DNA of 64,000 bases, taken from contig CAVUEG010000011.1 of the NCBI GenBank assembly GCA_963740525.1, positions 62,001 to 126,000 on the forward strand, read 5' to 3'. This document shows, in pieces, positions 9,455-18,745 of this stretch. The notes under the pieces were generated by a model. The model was not told the origin of the DNA. It saw nothing but the letters and a program-made list of their open reading frames with translations, and did no database searches. The stretch's first letter is position 1, and each line of letters opens with the position of its first letter. Source of the DNA: CAVUEG01 sp963740525 (lineage in GTDB: Bacteria; Actinomycetota; Actinomycetes; Propionibacteriales; Nocardioidaceae). Position numbers and translations under genes: made by a program.

Positions 9455-10149
9455 CCGCGCGCTCCGAGGAGCTGTCGGCGAACCTCGCGGCGGTGCGGGA
9501 GCGACTTGTCCGCGCCGCCGGGGTGGCCGAGCGCGACCCGGACGCGATCACGCTCACCGTGGTCACCAAGTTCTTCCCGGTCTCCGACGTGCGCATCCTC
9601 GCCGACCTGGGGGTGCGGCACGTCGGTGAGAACCGGCACCAGGAGGCCGAGGAGAAGGCAGCCGCCGTCACCGACCTGGACCTGGTGTGGCACTTCATCG
9701 GCCACCTTCAGAGCAACAAGGCCTCCGCCGTCGCGCGGTACGCCGACGTCGTCGAGTCGGTCGACCGCCGCAAGCTGCTGCGCGGTCTCGGCGGCGACGT
9801 CGCCCGGGAGAAGCCGGTGGACGTGCTGGTGCAGGTCTCCCTCGACGGACCGGACGCCTCGGGTCGCAGCGGTGCCGACCCCCACCTGGTCCCGGAGCTG
9901 GCCGATGCCGTCGCGCAGACAGAGGGCCTGCGGCTGAGGGGGCTGATGGCGGTTGCCCCGCTGGGTGGTGACCCCACCGAAGCGTTCGCGAGACTGGCCG
10001 AAGTGGCCGCGGAACTTCGGGCGAGTCACCCCGGAGCCGACTGGCTTTCCGCCGGCATGAGTGCCGACCTGGAAGAGGCCGTCGCAGCCGGCGCGACACA
10101 CGTCAGGATTGGCAGCGCGGTGCTCGGTCCGAGGCCGGCGATCAAGTAG
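9451..10149 (+). CDS. PLP homeostasis protein, YggS/PLPBP family
   Basis: YggS/PLPBP proteins bind pyridoxal phosphate on a single TIM-barrel domain and buffer cellular PLP; no catalytic activity is established. The 232-residue product has the PLP lysine in TVVTKFFP (about residue 40), then GENRHQEA, WHFIGHLQSNK and the C-terminal SAGMSADLEEAVAAGATHVRIGS. The start is GTG 9451, overlapping the pgeF stop; longer readings would run into pgeF. It is followed after 57 bases by sepF, as usual near ftsZ in Gram-positives. Confidence 0.94.
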   Translation: MTARSEELSANLAAVRERLVRAAGVAERDPDAITLTVVTKFFPVSDVRILADLGVRHVGENRHQEAEEKAAAVTDLDLVWHFIGHLQSNKASAVARYADVVESVDRRKLLRGLGGDVAREKPVDVLVQVSLDGPDASGRSGADPHLVPELADAVAQTEGLRLRGLMAVAPLGGDPTEAFARLAEVAAELRASHPGADWLSAGMSADLEEAVAAGATHVRIGSAVLGPRPAIK

Positions 10150-10206
10150 TGTCACATACGCAGCAGCGTCCTATCCGAGGGCGCGGAAGTACCGGAGGAC
10201 AAGGGC

Positions 10207-10680
10207 ATGAGCGGCGCAATGCGCAAGATGGGTGTGTACCTGGGCCTGCTCGAGGACACCGACCGTTTCGACGACGAGTTCGACTCCGACCTCGAGTACG
10301 ACGACCGTGCCCCGTCGCGCGCTGCTGAGCGCCCGACCCCGGTCGCCCACCTGAACGAACGCCGCCGTCCGGCCGCCGGGCCGACCGGCGTCGTGGCCGA
10401 GCTCTCGCGGATCACCACGCTGCACCCGCGCACGTACAACGAGGCGCGCAGCATCGGGGAGAACTTCCGCGAGGGTGTCCCGGTGATCATGAACCTCTCC
10501 GAGATGGACGATGCAGACGCCAAGCGTCTCGTCGACTTCGCCGCCGGCCTCGTGTTCGCCGTGCGCGGCACGATCGAGCGTGTCACCGCCAAGGTGTTCC
10601 TGCTCTCGCCGCCCAACGTCTCGGTGGCTGCGGAGGACAAGCAGCGCATTGCCGAGGGCGGGTTCTTCAACCAGAGCTGA
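10207..10680 (+). CDS. sepF: FtsZ membrane anchor SepF
   Basis: SepF binds the FtsZ C-terminal tail and the membrane and is required for division in actinobacteria lacking FtsA and ZipA. The 157-residue product has an N-terminal amphipathic segment (MSGAMRKMGVYLGL), an acidic linker, and the C-terminal DUF552 domain with the RTYNEARSIGENFREG and FVFAVRGTIER-like core (here LVFAVRGTIERVTAKVFLL). A good ribosome site (GGAGG) precedes the ATG. The location between yggS and yggT fits the conserved cluster. Confidence 0.96.
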   Translation: MSGAMRKMGVYLGLLEDTDRFDDEFDSDLEYDDRAPSRAAERPTPVAHLNERRRPAAGPTGVVAELSRITTLHPRTYNEARSIGENFREGVPVIMNLSEMDDADAKRLVDFAAGLVFAVRGTIERVTAKVFLLSPPNVSVAAEDKQRIAEGGFFNQS

Positions 10681-10692
10681 CGGTCCCCCTTC

Positions 10693-10983
10693 GTGTCTGT
10701 GATCGGTCAGATCCTCTATCTGGTCCTGTGGCTGTTCCTGGCGTTGCTGTTCGTCCGGTTCATCGTCGACTGGATCCAGTTCTTCGCCAGATCCTGGACC
10801 CCGCGCGGCCCCGTCCTGGTCCTTCTTGAGGGCGTCTACACGGTCACCGATCCGCCGATCCGGTTCTTCCGGCGCTTCATCCCACCCATCAGGCTCGGCG
10901 GGATGGCACTGGACCTGAGCTTCATGCTCACGTTCGTTGTCGTGTATCTCCTTCTGATCTTGGTGCAGAACCTTCTAATCTGA
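10693..10983 (+). CDS. YggT family membrane protein
   Basis: This 96-residue protein has two hydrophobic regions and the YGGT-family sequence IRFFRRFIPPIRLGGMALDLS between them. The function is not established. The family sits next to sepF and divIVA in many Gram-positives, which suggests a role at the division site or in envelope integrity. The start is GTG 10693, 12 bases after the sepF stop. Confidence 0.9.
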   Translation: MSVIGQILYLVLWLFLALLFVRFIVDWIQFFARSWTPRGPVLVLLEGVYTVTDPPIRFFRRFIPPIRLGGMALDLSFMLTFVVVYLLLILVQNLLI

Positions 10984-11122
10984 GTTCTGTGCCCGTGAGC
11001 GCGGCTAAACTTCACCGCGCCGTGGCTGGGAGCCCGGATGCTGCGCACCGGCGGTTTCGGAGTACGGTGGGCGCAACATCAGCACCAGCACCATCGCAGC
11101 ACCAGCAGAACAGAGCAGGAAA

Positions 11123-11161
11123 ATGACGACTACGAGCAAAAGGGTGAGGTCATGCCGCTGA
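11123..11161 (+). CDS. possible 12-residue upstream ORF overlapping the wag31 start
   Basis: ATG at 11123 follows AGCAGGAAA and opens a 12-codon frame (MTTTSKRVRSCR) ending in a TGA at 11159-11161. That stop lies just past the wag31 ATG at 11152, in another frame. The overlap could couple translation of the two. Only the start context and the overlap support it; no family is known. Confidence 0.3.
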   Translation: MTTTSKRVRSCR

Positions 11162-11877
11162 CGCCTGAGGACGTGAGCAACAAGCGCTTTACTCCCGTGC
11201 GCCTCCGTGAGGGCTACGACATGGGGGAGGTCGACCAGTTCCTCGACGAGGTGGAAACCGAGCTGGAGCGGCTGACCAAGGAGAACAACGACCTGAGGTC
11301 GAAGCTCTCCGCTGCCCAGCAGGGTGGTGCGCCCGCTCCCGCAGCGCCGGTGGAGAAGAAGCCGGAGCCGGTGGCCGAGAAGGCCCCGGAGCCCGCCAAG
11401 CCGGCCCCGGTCACCGAGACGATCAAGGTCCAGACCGTCGGGGACGCCTCGAGCGCCGCCGCCCGTCTGCTCGAGATCGCGACCCGCAACGCCGACGAGC
11501 TCGTCGGTGAGGCCAAGGGCGAAGCCGACAAGATCATCGGTGAGGCCCGCACCAAGGCCGAGCGGCTCGAGTTCGAGAGCAAGGCCAAGGCCGACCGGCT
11601 CGACTCCGACGCCCGGACCCGCTCGCAGATGCTCGACGCCGAGACCGCACAGAAGCGTCAGCAGATCTTCGGCGACCTGGAGAAGGAGAAGGACAAGCTC
11701 CACCAGGAGGTCGAGAACCTGCGTGCGTTCGAGCGCGAGTACCGCAGTCGCCTGAAGAGCTACTTCACCCAGCAGCTCGCTGCGCTCGAGGGCAGCGGCG
11801 AGGGCGGTGGGGAGCTTTCGAGCGACCACTCCCCGAAGCGGCTGAAGTCCCTGCTCGGAGACGACCAGGACAGCTGA
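11152..11877 (+). CDS. wag31: DivIVA/Wag31 polar growth protein
   Basis: DivIVA (Wag31) marks curved membrane at poles and septa and directs polar wall growth in actinobacteria. The 241-residue protein has the N-terminal membrane-binding motif MPLTPEDVSNKRFTPVRLREGYD, here split as MPLTPEDVSNKRF followed by REGYDMGEVDQFLDEV. A first coiled coil follows, then a Pro/Ala/Lys-rich linker (about residues 60-100), and a long second coiled coil up to LKSYFTQQL. The ATG at 11152 is preceded by AAGGGTGAGG. Longer in-frame starts would add non-conserved sequence before this motif. A perfect hairpin terminator follows. Confidence 0.96.
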   Translation: MPLTPEDVSNKRFTPVRLREGYDMGEVDQFLDEVETELERLTKENNDLRSKLSAAQQGGAPAPAAPVEKKPEPVAEKAPEPAKPAPVTETIKVQTVGDASSAAARLLEIATRNADELVGEAKGEADKIIGEARTKAERLEFESKAKADRLDSDARTRSQMLDAETAQKRQQIFGDLEKEKDKLHQEVENLRAFEREYRSRLKSYFTQQLAALEGSGEGGGELSSDHSPKRLKSLLGDDQDS

Positions 11878-11902
11878 ACCGGCACCGCCGACGAACAACC
11901 AC

Positions 11903-11940
11903 CGAACGCCGTACGAACCGCGAGGTTCGTACGGCGTTCG
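11903..11940. terminator. perfect 16-bp hairpin between convergent wag31 and ileS
   Basis: The arms at 11903-11918 and 11925-11940 are exact reverse complements (16 bp, core AACGCCGTACGAAC) around a 6-base loop. There is no long T-tract, as is common for actinobacterial terminators. It lies 25 bases after the wag31 stop and 26 bases before the end of ileS, so it can serve both strands. Confidence 0.85.
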
Positions 11941-11966
11941 TCATGTCCGAGTGCGGGAAGGGCGCC

Positions 11967-14900
11967 TCAGGCGCGGGTCACCGTGAACGAGAGCCCGAGG
12001 TCCTCGTGCCGGACCACGTCCCCGGTGAGCGTGTCGGTGGAGACCTCGGAGACCTCGGTGGCCAGCACCTCGTCGGCGACCGTGGCGGAGTGCTCTCGAA
12101 GGGCCACCGCCAGGTCGCCGTCTGCCGCCCAGGCCCACGAGATCCGGTCGGCGACGTCGAAGCCGCTCGCCTTGCGGGCGTCCTGGACGAGCCGGACCAC
12201 CTCCCGGGCCAGCCCCGCTCGCAGGAGCTCGGGGGTCAGCTCGAGATCGAGCGCCACGGTCTCGCCCTGCTCGTTGACCACCGACCAGCCCTCGCGCGGT
12301 CGCTCGGAGAGGATCACCTCGTCCGCGAGCACCTCGAGCGGGTCCCCGTCGACGAGAACGGTGGCCCGCCCCTCGGCCTCCAGTGCCGTGGCGAGGGCCG
12401 CTGCGTCGGTGTTCGCGATGGCGGCGGCGACCACCGGTGTCTGCTTCGCGAACCGCTTGCCCAGAGCCCTGAAGTTGCCCTTGGCGGTGAAGTCGACGAG
12501 GTCGGAGCCTGCCGACGACATGGGCTCCAGCGTGCCGATGTTGAGCTCCTCGGCAACCTCGGCGCGCAGTTCCTCGTCGAGCCGCTGGTAGGCGGACGAG
12601 GCGATCAGGGCACGACGCAGCGGCTGCCGGGTGCGGACCTTGGCCTCTGCCCGGGCGGACCGACCGAGCTCGACGACCCGACGGGCGAGCGCCATCCGGT
12701 CCCGCAGCCCATCGTCGACCAGGCGTTCCTCCGGCTGCGGCCACTGGGCCAGGTGAACCGACTCCGGGAGGTCGTCGGAAGCCGAACGGAAGACGTCCTG
12801 CCAGACCCGCTCGCTGATGAACGGGGTCATCGGCGCCATCAGCAGCGTCACCTGGTGCAGGCACTCGTGCAGCGTCGCGAGCGCGGACGGGTCGCCGCTC
12901 CAGAAACGTCGGCGAGAACGGCGGACGTACCAGTTCGAGAGGTCGTCGACATAGCCGGCCAGGAGCGCACCGGCCCGCTGGGTGTCGTAGTTCTCCAGCG
13001 CCTCGGTGACTCCCTGGACAAGACGATGCGCCTCCGACAGTGCCCAGCGGTCCATCGCCGGGCGGTCGGCGGCCTCCGGTGCCGCCACCGCGGGGCTCCA
13101 GCCGGCCGTGCGGGCGTAGAGCACCTGGAAGGCCACGGTGTTCCAGTAGGTCAGCAGCACCTTGCGGACGATCTCCTGCATGGCCGCATCCCCGACGCGA
13201 CGCGCACCCCAGGGTGAGCCGGCCGCCGTCATGAACCAGCGCACCGCGTCGGCGCCGTGTTCCTCCATCAGCGGCATCGGCTCGATCATGTTGCCGAGGT
13301 GCTTGGACATCTTGCGTCCGTCCTCGGCCATGATGTGGCCCACGCACAGCACGTTGCGGTACGACGACTGGTCGAAGACGAGAGTGCCGATCGCCATCAA
13401 CGTGTAGAACCAGCCACGGGTCTGGTCGATCGCCTCGCAGATGAAGTCCGCGGGGTACGCCGTGCCGAAGCGCTCCACCGACCCCTCGGCGTGCGGGTAG
13501 CCCCACTGCGCGAACGGCATCGAGCCGCTGTCGAACCAGGCGTCGATCACCTCGGGCACCCGCCGCGCCTCGGCACCGCAGGTGGGGCAGTCGAACACCA
13601 CGTCGTCCACGAACGGCCTGTGCGGGTCGAGGCCGGACTGGTCGGTTCCGGTGAGCGCGGAGAGCTCCGCGAGCGAGCCGACACAGACCTGGTGGTCGTC
13701 GGCGCAGCGCCACACGGGCAGCGGGGTGCCCCAGTAGCGGCTACGGGACAGCGCCCAGTCGATGTTGTTGTCCAGCCAGTCGCCGTACCGCCCGTGCTTG
13801 ATCGTGGCCGGGTGCCAGTTCGTCGCCTCGTTCTCGCGAACCAGGGCGTCCTTCACCGCCGTCGTGCGGACGTACCAGGACGGCTGGGCGTAGTAGAGCA
13901 GTGCCGTGTGGCAGCGCCAGCAGTGCGGGTAGCTGTGCTCGTAGGCCAGGTGCCGGAAGAGCAGGCCGCGCGCCTCGAGGTCGCGGACGAGGTCGGCGTC
14001 GGCGTGCTTGAAGAACTGGCCCCCGACGAGGGGTACGTCGTCCTCGAAGTGGCCGTCTGGACGGACCGGCTTCACGACCGGCAGCCCGTACGCGCGAGCG
14101 ACCGCCATGTCCTCCTCGCCGAAGGCAGGGGACTGGTGGACGAGCCCGGTGCCGTCCTCGGTGGTGACGTAGTCCGCCAGCACGACGAAGTGCGTCCCGC
14201 TCTCGCTCGGCGGGAACTCGACCAGCTCGAAGGGGCGCCGGTAGGCCCATCGCTCCATCTCCTGGCCGCTCACCCTGGCCTCGACGGTCCAGCCGTCCCC
14301 GAGGACCGAGGCGACCAGCGGCTCCGCGACGACCAGCGTCTCGGTGCCGTCGGTCGCCACGACGTACTCGACCCCCGGGTGCACCGCGACCGCGGTGTTG
14401 GAGACGAGAGTCCACGGCGTCGTCGTCCACACCAGCAGCGCCGCCGCGTCGGCGTACGGGCCGGAGGTCAGGGGGAACCTCACGTAGACGCTGGGGTCGG
14501 TCACCGTCTCGTACCCCTGCGCGAGCTCGTGGTCCGACAGTCCGGTGCCGCAGCGCGGGCAGTACGGCGCCACCCGGTAGTCCTCGACCAGCAGACCGGC
14601 CTCGTGGATCTGCTTGAGCGCCCACCACACCGACTCAACGTAGGAGGAGTCCATGGTCCGGTAGGGATCGGTCATGTCGACCCAGAAGCCCATCCGATCG
14701 GTCAGCTGCTCCCACAGGTCGACGTGCCGCTGGACGGACTCCCGGCACTTCGCGTTGAACTCCGCGATGCCGTACGTCTCGATGTCGCCCTTGCCGGAGA
14801 AGCCGAGCTCCTTCTCGACGGCGAGCTCCACGGGCAGGCCGTGACAGTCCCAGCCGCCCTTGCGACTGACCTGGTAGCCCTGCATCGTCTTGAAGCGGGG

Positions 14901-15110
14901 GAAGACGTCCTTGAAAGCGCGCGCCTCCACGTGGTGCGTCCCCGGGCGGCCGTTCGCGGTCGGAGGCCCCTCGAAGAACGTCCAGTGCTCGCCCCCGGCG
15001 TTGCGCGAGAGCGACTTCTCGAAGGTCTGGTTCTCACGCCACAGCTCGAGAACCTCGCGCTCGAGGGCGGGCAGGTCCACCTGCGGCGGGACGGGACGGT
15101 ACTGGCTCAT
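11967..15110 (-). CDS. ileS: isoleucyl-tRNA synthetase IleRS (IleS2 type, GTHH signature)
   Basis: IleRS charges tRNA-Ile. The 1047-residue length and the zinc-binding pairs (CPRCGTG, CWRCHT) fit the eukaryote-like IleS2 class used by many actinobacteria. The first class I signature reads PPTANGRPGTHHVEAR, so the usual HxGH appears as GTHH. The second signature, KMSKHLGN, is normal. WDCHGLPVE and the editing-domain LVWTTTPWTLVSN are present. IleS2 enzymes tolerate mupirocin, and a GxHH subgroup has been described as hyper-resistant; applying this here is inference. The gene starts at ATG 15110 behind a T-box leader and ends at the shared hairpin. Confidence 0.97.
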   Translation of the reverse strand: MSQYRPVPPQVDLPALEREVLELWRENQTFEKSLSRNAGGEHWTFFEGPPTANGRPGTHHVEARAFKDVFPRFKTMQGYQVSRKGGWDCHGLPVELAVEKELGFSGKGDIETYGIAEFNAKCRESVQRHVDLWEQLTDRMGFWVDMTDPYRTMDSSYVESVWWALKQIHEAGLLVEDYRVAPYCPRCGTGLSDHELAQGYETVTDPSVYVRFPLTSGPYADAAALLVWTTTPWTLVSNTAVAVHPGVEYVVATDGTETLVVAEPLVASVLGDGWTVEARVSGQEMERWAYRRPFELVEFPPSESGTHFVVLADYVTTEDGTGLVHQSPAFGEEDMAVARAYGLPVVKPVRPDGHFEDDVPLVGGQFFKHADADLVRDLEARGLLFRHLAYEHSYPHCWRCHTALLYYAQPSWYVRTTAVKDALVRENEATNWHPATIKHGRYGDWLDNNIDWALSRSRYWGTPLPVWRCADDHQVCVGSLAELSALTGTDQSGLDPHRPFVDDVVFDCPTCGAEARRVPEVIDAWFDSGSMPFAQWGYPHAEGSVERFGTAYPADFICEAIDQTRGWFYTLMAIGTLVFDQSSYRNVLCVGHIMAEDGRKMSKHLGNMIEPMPLMEEHGADAVRWFMTAAGSPWGARRVGDAAMQEIVRKVLLTYWNTVAFQVLYARTAGWSPAVAAPEAADRPAMDRWALSEAHRLVQGVTEALENYDTQRAGALLAGYVDDLSNWYVRRSRRRFWSGDPSALATLHECLHQVTLLMAPMTPFISERVWQDVFRSASDDLPESVHLAQWPQPEERLVDDGLRDRMALARRVVELGRSARAEAKVRTRQPLRRALIASSAYQRLDEELRAEVAEELNIGTLEPMSSAGSDLVDFTAKGNFRALGKRFAKQTPVVAAAIANTDAAALATALEAEGRATVLVDGDPLEVLADEVILSERPREGWSVVNEQGETVALDLELTPELLRAGLAREVVRLVQDARKASGFDVADRISWAWAADGDLAVALREHSATVADEVLATEVSEVSTDTLTGDVVRHEDLGLSFTVTRA

Positions 15111-15116
15111 CTGCGT

Positions 15117-15350
15117 TCCTTCGGCCGGTCGGGTCGCGTGCGGCTGAAGGGACGAGCGCGGCCGGGAATCCCGGGCCGCTCCCGCGGTACCACCCTCCTT
15201 GGGCGTCCGGCAACCTGCCGGGGCCCCTCTCGTGGCTCACCGCTGTCGGTTCTACTGACCCGCCGCTGCTGCGACGGGGGTTCTTCCGACGACTCGGGGC
15301 TGATTTTCGGTGTCCTGCCGTGCCCCCGGGCTCGCACCGTCCCCGGGTCG
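15117..15350 (-). promoter_or_regulatory. translational T-box riboswitch controlling ileS (ultrashort Stem I, AUC specifier)
   Basis: On the minus strand the T-box core AGGGTGGTACCGCG lies at 15196-15183; its UGGU would pair with the tRNA-Ile acceptor end. A compact Stem I folds from 15349 to 15291: GACCCGGGG pairs with CCCCGAGTC, GGTG pairs with CACC, and the internal loop GAAAATCAG carries AUC at 15304-15302, the codon matching tRNA-Ile(GAU). GC-rich helices follow the T-box and reach almost to the ATG. This fits the class II, translation-controlling ileS T-boxes of actinobacteria, in which uncharged tRNA frees the ribosome site. Confidence 0.9.
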
Positions 15351-15455
15351 CTCATGGCCGTGCAGGGACCTACTCGTCCCTTCGACGTCCTGCGGTACGA
15401 CAAGTCTGCCAGAGTCCCCCAGGCGTACGCACTCCGGATTCGTGGCGTGGCTGGC

Positions 15456-15484
15456 TTGATACGGGTGTCCGGGGGACATATCCT
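15456..15484 (+). promoter_or_regulatory. vegetative-type promoter for the DksA-like gene
   Basis: TTGATA (15456-15461) and TATCCT (15479-15484) are separated by exactly 17 bases, a near-consensus housekeeping promoter. It points toward the gene starting at 15539. The 428-base gap 15111-15538 is filled by this promoter and, on the other strand, by the ileS leader; I saw no other gene in it. Confidence 0.65.
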
Positions 15485-15538
15485 CCGCCTCACTCGATGT
15501 GGCGCGTCCCACATCCTCGTGATGAAGGAGTTGCCGCC

Positions 15539-16401
<863 letters not shown>

Positions 16402-16429
<28 letters not shown>

Positions 16430-16953
16430 ACCCCAGCGACCGAGACGAGTCCCGGCCCCGGCAGGTCACCCGACGCCGAGCGCTGACGGTCTTCGCGGTC
16501 ATCGGGCTACTTGCGTGGCTGGCCGACCTCGGCACCAAGGTTCTCGCGGTGGCACGGCTCGCGCCCGGCGAACGCGTCGACGTCGTCGGGACGTGGTTCT
16601 CGTTCTACCTCTCCCGCAACCCCGGAGCGGCGTTCAGCACCGGGACGTCGTACACCATGCTGCTCACCGTCGTCGCGACCGTCGCCGCGGTGGTGGTGTC
16701 GTGGCTGATGCGCCGGGTGCGGAGCACCGGTTGGGCCGTGGCGTTCGGCTTCCTGATCGGCGGCGTGCTCGGAAACCTCACCGACCGGATCTTCCGGGAG
16801 CCCGGACCGCTGCGCGGGCACGTCGTGGACTTCCTGATGCTGCCGCACTGGCCGGTGTTCAACGTGGCGGACATGTGCATCAACGTCGCCGCCGGCCTGA
16901 TCATCCTCCAGGCCACAAGAGGCATTCGACTGGACGGGACCCGCGAGCGCTGA
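16402..16953 (+). CDS. lspA: lipoprotein signal peptidase LspA (signal peptidase II)
   Basis: LspA cleaves the signal peptide of diacylglyceryl-modified prolipoproteins in the membrane. The product has four membrane segments, the conserved NPGAAFS motif, and the two catalytic aspartates in GNLTDRIFR and FNVADMCIN. The most likely start is ATG 16402, overlapping the end of the DksA-like gene; it has no strong ribosome site, so the start is uncertain. Its substrates in this window include the Sco1-like protein and the liv binding protein, and lgt supplies the preceding step. Confidence 0.95.
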
Positions 16954-17001
16954 CCCGGGGTGGCTCTCCGGTGTGTGGGGACGTGGGAGAATCGACTCCT
17001 G

Positions 17002-17946
17002 ATGCAGACAGCTTCCGAAGGTGAACACCGCACCGTCCAGGTCCCCGACGGACTGGCGGGCGAGCGGATCGACGCCGCCCTCGCCAGGATGTTCGGCTTC
17101 TCGCGGACCCGTGCCGCCGACCTCGTGACCAGTGGCCTCGTCCTGCTCGACGGCAGCGCCGTCGGCAAGTCCGAGCGGGTCAGCCCCGGGTCGACGCTCG
17201 ACGTGACCATCCCTCCCACCACCGACCCGGTGGCCGTGCGCCCGGAGATCGTCGAGGGGATCAAGATCCTCCACGACGACCCCGCGATCGTCGTGATCGA
17301 CAAGCCGGTCGGGGTCGCGGTGCACCCGAGCCCCGGCTGGAGCGGACCCACTGTGGTCGGCCACCTGGCCGGCGCGGGGTTCCGGATCGCCACCAGCGGA
17401 GCCTCGGAGCGCCAGGGCATCGTCCAGCGCCTCGATGTGGGGACGTCCGGGGTGATGGTGATCACCAAGTCCGAGCACGCCTACTCGGTGCTGAAGAACG
17501 CCTTCCGGCACCGCAGCGTGACGAAGATGTACCACGCACTCGTCCAGGGCCACCCGGACCCGCTCCGGGGAACCATCGACGCACCGATCGGGCGCCACCC
17601 TCGCCACGACTACAAGTTCGGGGTGATGGCCGACGGGAAGCACTCGGTCACCCACTACGAGACGCTCGAGGCGCACCGGTTCGCCAGCCTGCTCGAGGTA
17701 CAGCTCGAGACCGGGCGCACCCACCAGATCCGGGTGCACATGGCCGCGTTGAAGCATCCTTGCGTGGGGGACCTGACCTACGGTGCCGACCCCACGCTGG
17801 CCGACCGCGTCGGGCTGGAACGCCAGTGGCTGCACGCGGTCCGGCTCGGGTTCGAGCACCCGGAGTCGGGGGACTACGTGGAGTACGAGTCGCAGTATCC
17901 CGACGACCTGGCGGCGGCTCTCGACGCCATCCGGCATGCGCACTGA
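17002..17946 (+). CDS. RluA/RluD family 23S rRNA pseudouridine synthase
   Basis: RluD-type enzymes convert specific uridines in 23S rRNA to pseudouridine. The 314-residue protein has an N-terminal S4 RNA-binding domain (GERIDAALARMFGFSRTRA), then the catalytic domain with QRLDVGTSGVMV, whose aspartate is the nucleophile, and the late LETGRTHQIRVHM motif. The start is ATG 17002; a longer in-frame reading adds unconserved residues. It follows lspA, a common pairing. The exact target positions cannot be read from the sequence, so I do not give a rlu letter. Confidence 0.94.
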   Translation: MQTASEGEHRTVQVPDGLAGERIDAALARMFGFSRTRAADLVTSGLVLLDGSAVGKSERVSPGSTLDVTIPPTTDPVAVRPEIVEGIKILHDDPAIVVIDKPVGVAVHPSPGWSGPTVVGHLAGAGFRIATSGASERQGIVQRLDVGTSGVMVITKSEHAYSVLKNAFRHRSVTKMYHALVQGHPDPLRGTIDAPIGRHPRHDYKFGVMADGKHSVTHYETLEAHRFASLLEVQLETGRTHQIRVHMAALKHPCVGDLTYGADPTLADRVGLERQWLHAVRLGFEHPESGDYVEYESQYPDDLAAALDAIRHAH

Positions 17947-18712
17947 GCAGACCCCCGACGCCGACCTCCTGCTGAGGCCCGGGACGGTCGACGACCTGGC
18001 CGCGGTCGCCGAGATCCATCTGGCGGCACGCCGGGCTGCGGTGCCCCTGATGCCCCCCACCGTCCAGCCCGACGCGGAGGTCCGCGAGTGGGTCGCCGGC
18101 TGGGACCTGGCCCATCACCTGCTGTGGGTGGCCGAGGATCCCGCCGACCCGGGGGAGTACGGCCTCGACGGGTACGCCGTCATCGAGGAGGACTGGCTGC
18201 ACTCGCTCTACGTCGACCCGGCACGGCAGGGGCGCGGCGTCGGGTCGGCGCTCCTCGACGTGGTCAAGGCGGTGCGCCCGGACGGCTTCGCGCTGTGGGT
18301 CTTCGAGTCGAACACCCCGGCCCGTCGGTTCTACGCCGAACGCGGGCTCGTCGAGCTCGAGCACACCGACGGCTCCACCAACATGGAGCGGTCTGCGGAC
18401 CTGCGGATGGCCTGGCTGGGTGCTGACCCCCTCTCCTTCCTGCGCCACCAGATCGACGGCGTGGACGACGAGCTGGCACTCGTGCTCGCCCGTCGGGCGG
18501 CGCTGACGGCGGCCGTCCAGCGGTTCAAGGGGGTCCCCGGCCACGCTGGGCGGGACCGCTCCCGGGAGACCGAGATCGCCGCCCGGATGGGGGCGCGGGC
18601 GCCCGGGCTGGGTGCTGCGGGGATGTCTCGGATCATGGACGCGGTGATCACCGCGACCCTCGACCTGCTCGAAACCGACGGTCCCGACGGGCCGAGCGGG
18701 GAGAGTCGCTGA
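17936..18712 (+). CDS. GNAT acetyltransferase fused to an AroQ-type chorismate mutase
   Basis: The 258-residue protein has two domains. Residues 10-160 form a GNAT N-acetyltransferase with motif A LYVDPARQGRGVGSALL (91-107). Residues 164-246 match AroQ chorismate mutase: LRHQID with R170 (like E. coli R11), R186/R187, K198 (like K39), and D207-R-S-R210-E211 (like D48, R51, E52). Chorismate mutase makes prephenate for Phe/Tyr synthesis; the acetyl acceptor of the GNAT part is unknown. The start ATG 17936 overlaps the pseudouridine synthase end by 11 bases. No indel is needed to join the domains. Whether both are active is unknown. Confidence 0.85.
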   Translation: MRTEQTPDADLLLRPGTVDDLAAVAEIHLAARRAAVPLMPPTVQPDAEVREWVAGWDLAHHLLWVAEDPADPGEYGLDGYAVIEEDWLHSLYVDPARQGRGVGSALLDVVKAVRPDGFALWVFESNTPARRFYAERGLVELEHTDGSTNMERSADLRMAWLGADPLSFLRHQIDGVDDELALVLARRAALTAAVQRFKGVPGHAGRDRSRETEIAARMGARAPGLGAAGMSRIMDAVITATLDLLETDGPDGPSGESR

Positions 18713-18716
18713 GCCC

Positions 18717-18745
18717 CTTCCGACACCCCGCCCGGATGTCGGAAG
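18717..18745 (+). terminator. hairpin after the GNAT-chorismate mutase gene
   Basis: CTTCCGACA at 18717-18725 and TGTCGGAAG at 18737-18745 form a perfect 9-bp stem with an 11-base loop, starting 5 bases after the stop codon. There is no T-tract. It precedes the dnaE promoter region, where TAGGCT at 18763-18768 is a possible -10 box. Confidence 0.6.
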
